A stretch of 64,000 nucleotides of DNA from Streptomyces coeruleorubidus (GTDB lineage Bacteria > Actinomycetota > Actinomycetes > Streptomycetales > Streptomycetaceae). Within the stretch, counting starts at the first letter, position 1. Every line of letters starts with the position of its first letter. Under the pieces are notes generated by a model. The model searched no databases and was not told the DNA's origin. It was given only the letters and a program-made list of their open reading frames with translations. This document shows, one piece after another, positions 24,613-33,835 of this stretch. Where the stretch lies: positions 3,038,001 through 3,102,000 of the forward strand of contig NZ_CP023694.1 of assembly GCF_008705135.1 (NCBI RefSeq), written 5' to 3'. The position numbers were made by a program, and so were the translations under genes.

Positions 24613-25764
24613 ATGCCCCAGCACGTGCCCTCCCAGCTGCGTGCCGCGTCCCCCAGCGCGCCGCAGCACCTTCCGGCGCTTCCCCCACATCCGCGCCGGA
24701 TCGTCTTCCTCGCCCATCGAGATCTGGACAACCCGTCCGCCGGCGGCTCCGAGCTGCTGGTCGACAAGCTCGCCGACGGCCTGACCCGGCTCGGCCACCA
24801 GGTGACCCTGCTGTGCGGGGGCCCCGCGGCCTTCCGGGACTACCGGGTCGTGTCGGCGGGCGGCCCCTACGGGCACTACCTGCGCGCCCGGTCGGCCTTC
24901 GCCCGCCAGGTCGGTGACTGCGATCTGCTGGTCGAGGTGTGCAACGGCATGCCGTACCTGGCGCCGCTGTGGCACTCCGGGCCCACGCTGTGCCTGGTCA
25001 ACCACGTCCACACCGACCTGTGGAAGATGCGCTTCGGCGGGCCGCTGGCGCCGGCCGCGCGGATCGGCCGAAGACTCGAACACTGGGCCCTGACCGGGGC
25101 GCAGCAGCGGAGTCTGCTGGTCGCGGTCTCCTCCTCCACGGCCCACGCGCTGCGCGCGATCGGCGTCGAGCGGGACCGTATCCGGGTCGTGCACAACGGC
25201 GTCGAGGAGCCGGCGCCGCGGGCCGAGCGTTCCCCCGAGCCGTTGTTCGTCGCCGTCGGCCGGCTGGTCGAGTACAAGCGGATCGATCTGCTGCTGCGGT
25301 TGTGGGAGCGGGTGCGGCCGGTCACCGGCGGGCGGCTCGTCATCGTCGGAGACGGCCCCGAGCGCGGAAGACTGGAACAACTCGCCGGGCCCGGTGTGGA
25401 GTTCACCGGCTATGTCTCGGAGGCCGAGAAGCACCGGCTGCTGTGCGCGGCCTGGTTGCTGCTGCATCCCTCCGCCGTGGAGGGATGGGGCCTGGTCGTG
25501 ACGGAGGCAGCGGCGCGGGAGACGCCCACCGTGGCCTTCGACGTGCCGGGGCTCAAGGACTCCGTGGTGGATGGTGAGACCGGAGTCCTCGCGCGCGGTG
25601 AGTCCTCGTTCGCCGCCGCGTGGTGTGCGCTCGGCCTGTCCGGGTCGCGGCGGGAGCTGATGGGCAAGGCGGCCCGGGAGCGGGCGGCGCAGTTCCGGTG
25701 GGACCGGACCGTGCGGCAGTTCCGGGCGGTGGCCGCGGAGGCGGTGAGGGGCTGGGCCCCGTGA
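24613..25764 (+). CDS. GT4-like glycosyltransferase
   Basis: 383 residues from ATG 24613, with TTGGAG five bases upstream; the frame is open back to 24457 but that part looks non-coding. It has a GT-B fold with the N-terminal PRRIVFLAHRDLDNPSAGGS acceptor loop, HNGVEEP at the domain linker, LFVAVGRLVEYKRIDLLLRL, and the EX7E donor motif EGWGLVVTEAAARETP. It would transfer a sugar from a nucleotide donor on the cytoplasmic face of the membrane. Its stop overlaps the next start as GTGA. In mycobacteria the equivalent place near AftD is held by Rv0225. Confidence 0.9.
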   Translation: MPQHVPSQLRAASPSAPQHLPALPPHPRRIVFLAHRDLDNPSAGGSELLVDKLADGLTRLGHQVTLLCGGPAAFRDYRVVSAGGPYGHYLRARSAFARQVGDCDLLVEVCNGMPYLAPLWHSGPTLCLVNHVHTDLWKMRFGGPLAPAARIGRRLEHWALTGAQQRSLLVAVSSSTAHALRAIGVERDRIRVVHNGVEEPAPRAERSPEPLFVAVGRLVEYKRIDLLLRLWERVRPVTGGRLVIVGDGPERGRLEQLAGPGVEFTGYVSEAEKHRLLCAAWLLLHPSAVEGWGLVVTEAAARETPTVAFDVPGLKDSVVDGETGVLARGESSFAAAWCALGLSGSRRELMGKAARERAAQFRWDRTVRQFRAVAAEAVRGWAP

Positions 25765-26546
25765 CACCGCCCGAGCGCCCACGCGGCGGACCCGCACATG
25801 TCACAGCCGCGCGCCCCCATGGGAGCGACCCCTCGCTGCGCCGGTCCCTCGCCCTGTTCCGTGCCTTCCTCCACGAACAGGACGATCCCGAGAGCTGCTA
25901 CTCGCTGCTCGCCCGGGACGCCGCCGATCAGGTCGAGGCCTACGACGGGCCCGTCGCCGGGCGTACCGTCGTCGACGTCGGCGGCGGCAGCGGCTACTTC
26001 ACCGAGGAGTTCCGGCGACGCGGAGCGCACGCGTTCCTCTTCGAGCCGGACATGGCCGAACTCGGCGAGAAGCCCCCCGACTCGGCCGTCGTCGCCGACG
26101 GATACCTGCTGCCCCTGCGGGACGGCGTCGCGGACGTCACGTTCTCCTCCAACGTGCTGGAGCACGTGGCCGACCCGGAGACGTTCCTGAGTGAGCTGGC
26201 CCGGGTGACACGGCCGGGCGGGCTGATCTACGTGTCGTTCACCAACTGGCTGTCGCCGTGGGGCGGGCACGAGTGGGCCCCGTGGCACTACTTCGGTGCC
26301 GAGCGGGCCCGGGCCCGCTATCTGCGGCGGACCGGCAGGCCCGCCAAGCACACGCTCGGCGAGAACCTCTTCGCGGTGCACATCGGATCCACCCTGCGGC
26401 AGGTGCGCGCCCGGGACGACGTCACGGTCGTCTCGGCGCGCTCCCGCTACTGGCCGTTCCTCGCGGAGGCCGTCGTCAAGGCGCCCGGCATCCGTGAATT
26501 CGCCACCTGGAACCTCCTCCTCATCCTGCGGCGGTGTCCTACATGA
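25761..26546 (+). CDS. SAM-dependent methyltransferase, class I (Rv0224c-like)
   Basis: 261 residues from GTG 25761, overlapping the glycosyltransferase stop by 4 bp. Motif I is TVVDVGGGSGYFTEEFRRRG; motif II/III follow as LPLRDGVADVTFSSNVLEHV and ELARVTRPGGLIYVSFTNW. The sequence GHEWAPWHYFGAERARARY and the closing WPFLAEAVVKAPGIREFATW resemble the mycobacterial Rv0224c family next to AftD. It probably methylates a sugar or lipid-linked glycan intermediate. It is coupled to the AftD gene by an ATGA overlap. Confidence 0.87.
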   Translation: MTPPERPRGGPAHVTAARPHGSDPSLRRSLALFRAFLHEQDDPESCYSLLARDAADQVEAYDGPVAGRTVVDVGGGSGYFTEEFRRRGAHAFLFEPDMAELGEKPPDSAVVADGYLLPLRDGVADVTFSSNVLEHVADPETFLSELARVTRPGGLIYVSFTNWLSPWGGHEWAPWHYFGAERARARYLRRTGRPAKHTLGENLFAVHIGSTLRQVRARDDVTVVSARSRYWPFLAEAVVKAPGIREFATWNLLLILRRCPT

Positions 26547-29500
26547 CAACCACGGTCCAGGCTCCTCCACCGGCAGCCGTCCCCACCACCGCGACCGCGG
26601 CGGGCCCGCCCGAGGGCCCGCGGTCGCGGCGCTGGCTGCTGGGTTTCTGGGCCGTGGTGTTCGTGCTGTTCCTGGCGGTGCAGCCGGGACGGCAGACGTT
26701 CGACACCAAGCTCGGTGTGACGGTCGACCCGGGCCAGTTCCTCGCCGACCTGGGGCAGTTGTGGCACGACCGGGCCGGGTTCGGCGGGATCCAGGACCAG
26801 TACGTCGGCTATCTGTGGCCGATGCTGCCGTTCTACTGGCTGTGCGACCTCGTACAACTGCCGGTGTGGCTGGCGGAGCGGCTGTGGATGTCGCTGATCG
26901 TGTCCGTCGCCTTCTGGGGCGCGCTGCGGCTGGCCGAACGGCTGCGGGTGGGCAGTGGTGCCTCCCGGCTGCTGGGTGCCGTGGCGTACGCGCTGTGGCC
27001 GGTTTTCACCACCGTCATCGGCTCCACGTCGGCCGCCGCGCTGCCCGGCGCGTTCCTGCCGTGGGTGCTGCTGCCGCTGACCAACGGGCGGTACGCGGCC
27101 CGGGTCGCGGCCCTGCGGTCGGCGCTGCTCGTGCCGTTCATGGGCGGCGTCAACGCCTCGGCGACGCTGGCGTCCCTGCTGCCGGTCGGGCTGTACCTGC
27201 TGTCCCGGCCGCCCGGGCCGCGGCAGCGCAAGCTGATCGCCTGGTGGGCTCCGGCCGTGATCGTCGTGACGGCCTGGTGGTGGGTGCCGCTGCTGCTGCT
27301 CGGCGTCTACGGCGAGAACTTCCTGCCCTACATAGAGACGTCGCAGACGACGACGGACACCATGGCGGCGACCGAGGCGCTGCGCGGCGCCGGGAACTGG
27401 GTGGCCTACCTGCACTTCGGTGAGGCGTGGCTGCCCGCGGGGTGGGCCGTGGCCTCCTCCGTCGTCGTGATCGTGTGCTCGGCGTTCGCGGCCGGGCTCG
27501 GTCTCGCCGGGCTCGCCCGGCGGGACATGCCCGAGCGACGGTGGCTCGTGCTGACGGTGCTCGTGGCGGCGCTGGTGCTGCTCGCCGGGTACGGCGGCGC
27601 GTTCGGGGCGCCGTTCCACGGGGTCGTGCAGGGCTGGCTGGACGGCTGGCTGTCGCCGTTCCGGAACATCTACAAGTTCCAGACGGGTCTGGCGCTGGCG
27701 TTCGTGCTGGGCCTGGCCCATCTGGTGGGTGTGGCCGCCGAGCCGCGCGGGGCGCGCCCGGTGCGCGGCCGGCGCTTCGCCCCGCTGGTCGCGGCGGTGC
27801 TGATCCTGCCGGGGCTGCTGTGGCCGTACCTCAACGGCTCGATCCTCAACCCGGGTTCCTTCCAGAAGCTCCCCACCTACTGGCAGGCCACGGCCGACTG
27901 GCTGGAGAAGTACTCGCCCGACTCGCGCGCCCTGGTCGTCCCGGCGACCGCGCACGGTGTCTACACCTGGGGCTCGCCCATCGACCAGCCGCTCGACGTG
28001 CTCGCCGAGTCGCGGTGGGCGCAGCGCGACTACGTCCCCTTCGGCACGCCCGGCAACCGGCGCGCCATGGACGCGGTCGAGCAGGCCCTGCTCTCCGGTG
28101 CTGAAGTCCCGGGTCTGGCCGACTACTTGAGCCGGGCCGGGCTGTACTACGTCGTCGTACGCAACGATCTCGACCCCGACCAGATCGGCCATGTGCCGAC
28201 CGCGACCGTCAAGCGCACCCTCGAACAGTCGGGGTACGAGCGGGTGACGGGGCTGGGGCCGGTGATGACCGGCGGCCGGATCGCGCAGGACGCGCCGCTC
28301 CAGGTCGAGGGACTGTACGCGCGGCAGCGGGCGGTGGAGATCTACCGGCCGGCCGGCCAGGACGTGGTCCGGCCCGGGCAGGCGGGACTCATGCCGGTCT
28401 CCGACACGGCCGTGGTGTCCGGCGGCCCGGAGGCGCTGCTGCCGCTGGCGTCCCGGCTGCGCGGGCGGGCGACCGTGCTCACCGGCGACAACCACCCGGG
28501 GCTCGGCACCCCGGCGGTGCAGGTGGTGGGCGACGGCATGCGGCGCGCCGACACCCGGTTCGGCGTGGTCAACGCCGGTACGTCGTACACGTACACGCGC
28601 GACGAGCGCAACGCGCCCGACGCGCAGCAGGACCCGGGCGAGAAGCCGCGCCAGATCCTGCCGACCGAGGGCGCGGAGCACCAGACGGTGGCCGAACTGC
28701 GCGGCGCCCGCTCGGTGACGGCCTCCTCGTACGGCAACTGGCTCTTCCACCTGCCGCAGTTCGACCCGGTGAACGCCTTCGACGGCAACCCGGACACCGC
28801 GTGGACGGAGGGCTCGCCGGACACGCCGGACGGGCAGTGGCTGCGCATCGGCTTCACCGGCTCCTACGACATGCCGTCCTCCTTCAAGGTCACGCCGCTG
28901 CCGCAGGACAGCGTGCGGGCGGCGGCGACGAGGGTGCGGGTGGAGACGGAGAAGGGCGAGCGGACGAGCTTGCTCCGGCCGAACGGCACGGCGCAGAGCG
29001 TCAAGGCGCCCGAGGGCGGCACGCGGTGGATGAAGCTGACGATCGTGGACTCGGTGGAGCGCCGGGCCGGGCTCACCGGGGCGGGCTTCTCCGAGATCGA
29101 CCTGCCGGACGTGCAGGTGACGCGGCTGCTGCGGCTCCCGGCGGACGCGGCCGACGCGACCGCTGCCGCCACGGTCGTCTCCCTGCACCGTGCCTCCGAC
29201 CCGACCGGCCTCTCCGCGACCGGCACCGAGGCCGGCCTGCACCGCCGCTTCACGACACCGGCCGCCGGGACGTACGAGGTGAAGGCGAGCGCGGTGCCGG
29301 TGCCGGGCGAGGAACTCGATCGGCTGCTGTACGAGGTCGCGCCCGAGCAGCAGTCCCGGATCGTCGCCACCGCCGACTCCACGGCGAGCCTCGGCGCGGG
29401 CCTCGCGGCACGCAACCTCACCGACGGCGACCTGACGACGGCGTGGGTCGCGGGCGGCCGGCCGACGATCCACCTGAGCTGGGAGGGCAAGCAGCCGGTC

Positions 29501-30718
29501 GGCGAACTCGTCCTGGCCCCCGCGGGCGGCCTGTCCACCCGCGCCTCCCAGGTGCACATCAGCTCCCCGGACGGTGCGACGATCGCCGGCGTCGACGAGA
29601 ACGGCTGGGTACGCTTCCCGCCGATCACCACCGACCGGCTCGACATCACGATCACCGAGACGGCCCCGCTGACCCTGCACAACCCGGTCGCCGACGAGAA
29701 GCTGCGCCTCCCGGTGGGCCTCACGGAGGCGTACATCCCCTCCCTCGACCAGTACCGCACCCCGCAGCCGGACGGCGCCCGGAAGTTCTCCCTGCCGTGC
29801 GGCAAGGGCCCCGACGTGGCGCTGGACGGCGAGCTGTACCAGACGGGCGCGAAGGGCACCGTGCGTGACCTGGTGGAACGGCGGTCCGTCGAGGTGACGC
29901 TCTGCCAGGAGGGCCGCAGCGACGGCGAGGTGCAGCTGTCCTCGGGCGACCACCGGCTGGAGGGCGGCGACGCCGGCCCCCTCACGCTGACGGACGTCAC
30001 CCTGACCCGCGGGACGGTCCCGGAGGCCGCCGCGGCCGGGCGTGAGCTGCGGGTCCGGGACTGGCTGGGCGACCGGCGCGAGGTGACGGTCGGCTCGGGC
30101 GCGGCCTCGTACCTGACGACGTACGAGAACTTCAACGACGGCTGGAAGGCCACCCTGAACGGCAAGGAGCTCACCCCGTTGCGGCTGGACGGCTGGCAGC
30201 AGGGCTGGCGGATCCCGGCCGGGGCGGGCGGCGCGGTCAAGCTGTCCTACGAACCGGCCACCACGTACGACGCCGGGCTGATCGGCAGCGGCGCCGGCAT
30301 CGCGGTGCTGCTGGGCCTGGCGCTCTGGCGCCGCCGCGCACCCAGCCCCGACGCACCGCAGCCGGCCCCGCCGCTTCCCGGCCTGTGGCTCGGCACGGTG
30401 GCGCTGACGCTGGTCGGGGCGGTGATCGCGGGCTGGCTCGCGCTGCTGGTCCCGGCGCTGGCGTTGCTCGCGGCCAGGCGGCACGCGCTGCTGGTGCCGA
30501 TCGCGTTCGCGGCGCTGGCGGGGGCGGGCATCGCTGCCGCGTTCGGGGCCGGGGAGCCGGTGGGCGCGGGCGGGGGGGCGTTCGGCCGTACGGCCCAACT
30601 GCTGGCTCTGATCGGCCTGTTCGCGTCACTGGTGAGTCTGCGGGAGGGGCCCTCCTCCGAGGCGCCGACGCAGCAGCTGCCCAGGACGACGGACACGGGG
30701 AAGGGCGAGCCCGCATGA
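26543..30718 (+). CDS. AftD-like alpha-(1->3)-arabinofuranosyltransferase, GT-C with F5/8 C domains
   Basis: 1391 residues from ATG 26543, chosen for its ATGA overlap; GTG 26534 is possible. The N-terminal GT-C region (~30-430) has about a dozen membrane helices and the loop TFDTKLGVTVDPGQFLADLG, with acidic residues expected to bind decaprenyl-phospho-arabinose, then DQYVGYLWPMLPFYWL. Outside the membrane it carries two discoidin/F5-8C carbohydrate-binding modules, starting near 724 (SVTASSYGNW, FDGNPDTAWTEG) and near 940 (STASLGAGLAARNLTDGD). C-terminal helices end the protein. Mycobacterial AftD adds arabinose to arabinogalactan and lipoarabinomannan. Streptomyces lacks mycolyl-arabinogalactan, so the acceptor here is unknown. 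Confidence 0.85.
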   Translation: MTTTVQAPPPAAVPTTATAAGPPEGPRSRRWLLGFWAVVFVLFLAVQPGRQTFDTKLGVTVDPGQFLADLGQLWHDRAGFGGIQDQYVGYLWPMLPFYWLCDLVQLPVWLAERLWMSLIVSVAFWGALRLAERLRVGSGASRLLGAVAYALWPVFTTVIGSTSAAALPGAFLPWVLLPLTNGRYAARVAALRSALLVPFMGGVNASATLASLLPVGLYLLSRPPGPRQRKLIAWWAPAVIVVTAWWWVPLLLLGVYGENFLPYIETSQTTTDTMAATEALRGAGNWVAYLHFGEAWLPAGWAVASSVVVIVCSAFAAGLGLAGLARRDMPERRWLVLTVLVAALVLLAGYGGAFGAPFHGVVQGWLDGWLSPFRNIYKFQTGLALAFVLGLAHLVGVAAEPRGARPVRGRRFAPLVAAVLILPGLLWPYLNGSILNPGSFQKLPTYWQATADWLEKYSPDSRALVVPATAHGVYTWGSPIDQPLDVLAESRWAQRDYVPFGTPGNRRAMDAVEQALLSGAEVPGLADYLSRAGLYYVVVRNDLDPDQIGHVPTATVKRTLEQSGYERVTGLGPVMTGGRIAQDAPLQVEGLYARQRAVEIYRPAGQDVVRPGQAGLMPVSDTAVVSGGPEALLPLASRLRGRATVLTGDNHPGLGTPAVQVVGDGMRRADTRFGVVNAGTSYTYTRDERNAPDAQQDPGEKPRQILPTEGAEHQTVAELRGARSVTASSYGNWLFHLPQFDPVNAFDGNPDTAWTEGSPDTPDGQWLRIGFTGSYDMPSSFKVTPLPQDSVRAAATRVRVETEKGERTSLLRPNGTAQSVKAPEGGTRWMKLTIVDSVERRAGLTGAGFSEIDLPDVQVTRLLRLPADAADATAAATVVSLHRASDPTGLSATGTEAGLHRRFTTPAAGTYEVKASAVPVPGEELDRLLYEVAPEQQSRIVATADSTASLGAGLAARNLTDGDLTTAWVAGGRPTIHLSWEGKQPVGELVLAPAGGLSTRASQVHISSPDGATIAGVDENGWVRFPPITTDRLDITITETAPLTLHNPVADEKLRLPVGLTEAYIPSLDQYRTPQPDGARKFSLPCGKGPDVALDGELYQTGAKGTVRDLVERRSVEVTLCQEGRSDGEVQLSSGDHRLEGGDAGPLTLTDVTLTRGTVPEAAAAGRELRVRDWLGDRREVTVGSGAASYLTTYENFNDGWKATLNGKELTPLRLDGWQQGWRIPAGAGGAVKLSYEPATTYDAGLIGSGAGIAVLLGLALWRRRAPSPDAPQPAPPLPGLWLGTVALTLVGAVIAGWLALLVPALALLAARRHALLVPIAFAALAGAGIAAAFGAGEPVGAGGGAFGRTAQLLALIGLFASLVSLREGPSSEAPTQQLPRTTDTGKGEPA

Positions 30719-31962
30719 CGGCACCGGTACGCATCCCGTTCCCGGTGGTGGACGAGGTGTCCCGGCACTGCCTCCAGGAGGAGGAACCGGAGACGGTCCA
30801 CATCGAGGTCCACCTCCCCGGCCCCGTCGACCAGATGCGCCTGCGCAAGGCGTTCACGGAGGCCCTGCACCGGCATCCGCGGATCCTGATGCGGGAGGCA
30901 CGGGGGCCGTGGTACCGGCGGCGGTACGAGTGGGAGCTGACGCCGGAGCCCGATGTGGAGGTGGTGACCTTCGCCCCGCCGGGGCCGCGGGCGCTCCAGG
31001 ACGCCAGGACCCGGGCCCTGACGGAGGCGCCACCGCTGTCGGTGTCCCCGCCCATACGGCTCGAAGTGGTGGACTCGGTCCTCTTCCTCACCATCAACCA
31101 CACCGCCCTCGACGGCCCGGCCTGCCTCCGCGTCCTGGCCACGGCCGCCGAACTCTACGGAGGCAGGGACAACGCCCCCGCGGCACCCCCCGTCCGGCCC
31201 GCGGAGCCCCGCCAAGATCCCCCGGACACCCCGACCACCTGGTCACCCCCCGCACGGGTGGCGCCCGGCACTCCGGACCCCTCCCCCGGCAACGGCATGC
31301 TGGTGACGGAACTCCCCCTCCCCCACCGCCCCAAGGGCTCCCCCTACACCGTCAACGACCAGCTCATGGTCACCACGGCCCTGACCATCGCCCACTGGAA
31401 CAGGGAGCACGGTGCCCGGCCCCGCCCCCTGCGCATCACCATGCCCGTGGACGACCGCCCCCGCGACACCACGATGCCCATCGGCAACGGCACCCGCCTG
31501 GTGGAAGTCCCCTTCGCTCCGGCCGAGCTGGACCACCCGGACATGTCCGCCCTCCTCCGGCGCACCGCGGAGCGGACCCGGGCGCTGAAGGCCCTCCCCC
31601 GCCCCCAACTGGGCCACGGCGCCGCCCTCCTCACCGCCCCCTGGGCCCCGGTCGCCGCCCGCGCCGCCCTCACCCGCACCCTGCGCCGGGCCGCCGCGCC
31701 CTGGACGTCGACCACCCTGCTCAGCAACATCGGCCGTATCCCGTACCCCCTGGACTTCGGGGAGGAGGCGGGCCGCGCGCACGCGGTCTGGTTCTCGGCG
31801 CCGGCCCGGATGCCGCGCGGCCTCACCGTGACCACCGCCTCCACCGCCGGCCGTCTCCACCTGGCCCTGCGCTGGTCCCGTGCCCTGCTCAGCCACGGCG
31901 ACGGCGCCCACCTCCGCGACCTGTTCGAGCACTATCTGCACACCACGGAGGTGACCCCGTGA
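30715..31962 (+). CDS. Condensation/PapA-like acyltransferase domain protein
   Basis: 415 residues from ATG 30715 (ATGA overlap with AftD). FLTINHTALDGPACLRV contains the HxxxD catalytic motif of the chloramphenicol-acetyltransferase/condensation superfamily, and PVDDRPRDTTMPIGNGTRLV and TTTLLSNIGRIPYPLDFGEE are the second-half landmarks of stand-alone condensation proteins. No carrier-protein or adenylation domain is attached. The likely job is acylation of a hydroxyl or amine on the glycan or lipid made by this cluster, by analogy with mycobacterial PapA enzymes. Stop overlaps the next start as GTGA. Confidence 0.8.
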   Translation: MTAPVRIPFPVVDEVSRHCLQEEEPETVHIEVHLPGPVDQMRLRKAFTEALHRHPRILMREARGPWYRRRYEWELTPEPDVEVVTFAPPGPRALQDARTRALTEAPPLSVSPPIRLEVVDSVLFLTINHTALDGPACLRVLATAAELYGGRDNAPAAPPVRPAEPRQDPPDTPTTWSPPARVAPGTPDPSPGNGMLVTELPLPHRPKGSPYTVNDQLMVTTALTIAHWNREHGARPRPLRITMPVDDRPRDTTMPIGNGTRLVEVPFAPAELDHPDMSALLRRTAERTRALKALPRPQLGHGAALLTAPWAPVAARAALTRTLRRAAAPWTSTTLLSNIGRIPYPLDFGEEAGRAHAVWFSAPARMPRGLTVTTASTAGRLHLALRWSRALLSHGDGAHLRDLFEHYLHTTEVTP

Positions 31963-32696
31963 CGAGCGCCCCCGCCCGGCCCCCCGAGTTGCGTGACTTC
32001 TACGAGAACCCGGCCGTCCCCGTCGCCTCCGGCACCCCGCGCAGCATCCGCCAGGCCCGCATGCTGGCCGCGGCCCTCGGACCGGCCACGACCGGTCACG
32101 CACGGACAGTCCTCGACATCGGCTGCGGTGACGGCACCGCCGCCGCCACCGCCGCCCCGCTCCTGCCCGGCCACCGCGTCATCGGCGTCGACTGGTCGCA
32201 GGACGCCCTGAGGCGTGCCCGCACCCGCATCCCGTACGCGGTCCGTGGTGAACTCACCGGCGGCGGACTGCCGTTCGCGCCGGAGTCGGCCGACGCCGTG
32301 CTGTTCAGCGAGGTGATCGAGCACCTCGTCGACCCGGACGCGGCGCTCGACGAGATCCGCAGGATCCTGCGGCCCGGCGGGCACCTGATGCTGTCCACGC
32401 CGAACCTGGCCGCGTGGTACAACCGCGCGTTGCTGCTCGCCGGCGTCCAGCCGGTCTTCTCGGAGGTCAGCCTGCGCGGCATCCACGGCCGCCCGGGCCG
32501 GGAGGTCGTAGGACACCTGCGCCTCTACACCGCCCGGGCGCTGCGGGAGTTCGTCGCCGCGTCCGGGTTCACGGTCGTGACGCTCGAAGGCGCTCCCTTC
32601 CACGGCGTACCGCGCCCGCTGCGGCCGCTGGACCGGCTGGCCTGTGCCCGGCCGCAGCTCGCGTCGATCCTGCTGCTGCACGCCAGGAGGACGTAG
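31959..32696 (+). CDS. SAM-dependent methyltransferase, class I
   Basis: 245 residues from GTG 31959 (GTGA overlap). Motif I is TVLDIGCGDGTAAATAAPLL; then GVDWSQDALRRARTRIP, FAPESADAVLFSEVIEHLVD and EIRRILRPGGHLMLSTPNLA. The C-terminal half (YNRALLLAGVQPVFSEVSLR, GHLRLYTARALREFVAASGF) is the UbiG/Cyclopropane-like variant seen in glycan clusters. Probably methylates a sugar. It is separated by only 3 bp from the following transporter gene. Confidence 0.87.
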   Translation: MTSAPARPPELRDFYENPAVPVASGTPRSIRQARMLAAALGPATTGHARTVLDIGCGDGTAAATAAPLLPGHRVIGVDWSQDALRRARTRIPYAVRGELTGGGLPFAPESADAVLFSEVIEHLVDPDAALDEIRRILRPGGHLMLSTPNLAAWYNRALLLAGVQPVFSEVSLRGIHGRPGREVVGHLRLYTARALREFVAASGFTVVTLEGAPFHGVPRPLRPLDRLACARPQLASILLLHARRT

Positions 32697-32699
32697 CCC

Positions 32700-33617
32700 A
32701 TGTGGTGGGGAGTGGCCGCGGCCCTGCTGGCGAACACCCTGTACAGCCTGGGCTTCGTGCTGGAGAAGCGGGCGCTCACCTCGCTCCCCGAGGTGAGCAT
32801 CCGGCAGCCGGCCCGGCTGTTGCGCCTCGTCCTCGGCAGCCCCCTGTGGGTCGGCGGCTCCCTCGCCCTGGCCGCCGGTTTCGCCGCGCAGCTCGTCGTC
32901 TACCGCACTCTCCCGATCGCCGCCGCGCAGGGCATCTTCGTCTCCGGCCTGGTGCTGCTCGTGCTGCTGTCGGCCCGGCTGCTCGGGGAGGAGACGAGCG
33001 GCCGGGAGCGGTACGCGCTGGGTGCGATCCTGCTCGCGCTGCTGATGGTGGTGCTGTCGCTGCGCGAGGGCTCGGACACCGTCAGCCAGGACGCGCCGTA
33101 CCAGTTGATCCTGCTGGTGTGCGTGCCGTCGCTGGCGGCCGGGTTGTGGCTGTACGGCTCCGCCGAGCGGCGGGCCCGCAACCGGCACCGGCGGCCGACG
33201 ACCGGCGTCGAGTACGGGGTGGCCGTGGGGCTGCTGTACGGCGTCAGCTCGCTGGCGATCAAAGGTGTGTCGAGCCATCTGACGACCAGCGGGATCGGCG
33301 GTGCGGTGCTGGACCTGCTGAGCTCCCCTTATCCGTATCTGCTGCTGTTCACCGGTGTGTTCGGCCTGGTGATGTCGCAGGCGGCGCTCCAGCGCTGCCG
33401 GGCCTCGCTGATCGTGCCGGTGTGCACGACCGTGACGTCCCTGTTCACGGCGGTGCTCGGCACGCTGTCGTTCGGCGAGGCCCTGCCGGACGAGCCGCTG
33501 CGGCTCGCGCTGCGGGTGGCGGGCACGGCCCTGGCGGTCGCCGTGCTGCTGACCATGCCGAAGCACGATCCTGCTCCCCAACCCACCGCACCAGCCAAGG
33601 AGTTGGCCTCCCCATGA
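32700..33617 (+). CDS. EamA/DMT-type membrane transporter
   Basis: 305 residues with about ten hydrophobic helices in two halves (WWGVAAALLANTLYSLGFVL ... GAILLALLMVVLSL; VGLLYGVSSLAIKGVSSHL ... LRVAGTALAVAVLLTM). The pattern VLEKRALTSLP and AAGFAAQLVVYRTLPIAAAQ is that of the drug/metabolite transporter superfamily, subtype resembling NIPA-like carriers. Within this cluster a role in moving a lipid-linked sugar or its precursor across the membrane is possible. The stop overlaps the Trm112 start as ATGA. Confidence 0.8.
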   Translation: MWWGVAAALLANTLYSLGFVLEKRALTSLPEVSIRQPARLLRLVLGSPLWVGGSLALAAGFAAQLVVYRTLPIAAAQGIFVSGLVLLVLLSARLLGEETSGRERYALGAILLALLMVVLSLREGSDTVSQDAPYQLILLVCVPSLAAGLWLYGSAERRARNRHRRPTTGVEYGVAVGLLYGVSSLAIKGVSSHLTTSGIGGAVLDLLSSPYPYLLLFTGVFGLVMSQAALQRCRASLIVPVCTTVTSLFTAVLGTLSFGEALPDEPLRLALRVAGTALAVAVLLTMPKHDPAPQPTAPAKELASP

Positions 33618-33835
33618 AGCCCGACGACCCGCTGCTGAAGATCCTTGCCTGCCCGCTCGACAAGGGCCCGCTGCATCTGCTGGCCGAGGAGACCGGGCAG
33701 GAGGAGGCGCTGTACAACCCGCGGTTGCGCCGCCGCTATCCGATCGTCGACGGCATTCCGCAGTTGCTGCCGTCCTCGGGCGAGCAGGTCTCGGACGACG
33801 AGCACGAGGAACTTCTCCAGAGGATGGCCCCATGA
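33614..33835 (+). CDS. Trm112 family protein
   Basis: 73 residues. LLKILACPLDKGPLHLLAEE then RRYPIVDGIPQLLP matches the short Trm112/YcaR family. The usual CPxC zinc-type pair is reduced to a single Cys (ACPLD), so zinc binding is doubtful. In eukaryotes and archaea Trm112 activates methyltransferases; here it sits between methyltransferase genes in a coupled operon (ATGA overlaps on both sides), which suggests it is an accessory subunit for one of them, most probably the FkbM-type enzyme next to it. Confidence 0.85.
   Translation: MKPDDPLLKILACPLDKGPLHLLAEETGQEEALYNPRLRRRYPIVDGIPQLLPSSGEQVSDDEHEELLQRMAP

Noticed and set aside
26447..30598. 1383-codon open frame on the minus strand
   Set aside because: It is the antisense shadow of the AftD-like gene, rich in Arg, Gly, His and Pro with no domain pattern, as expected from GC-rich third positions.
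33614..33835. Zinc-ribbon role for the small protein
   Set aside because: Only one cysteine of the usual pair is present, so it is described simply as a Trm112 family protein.
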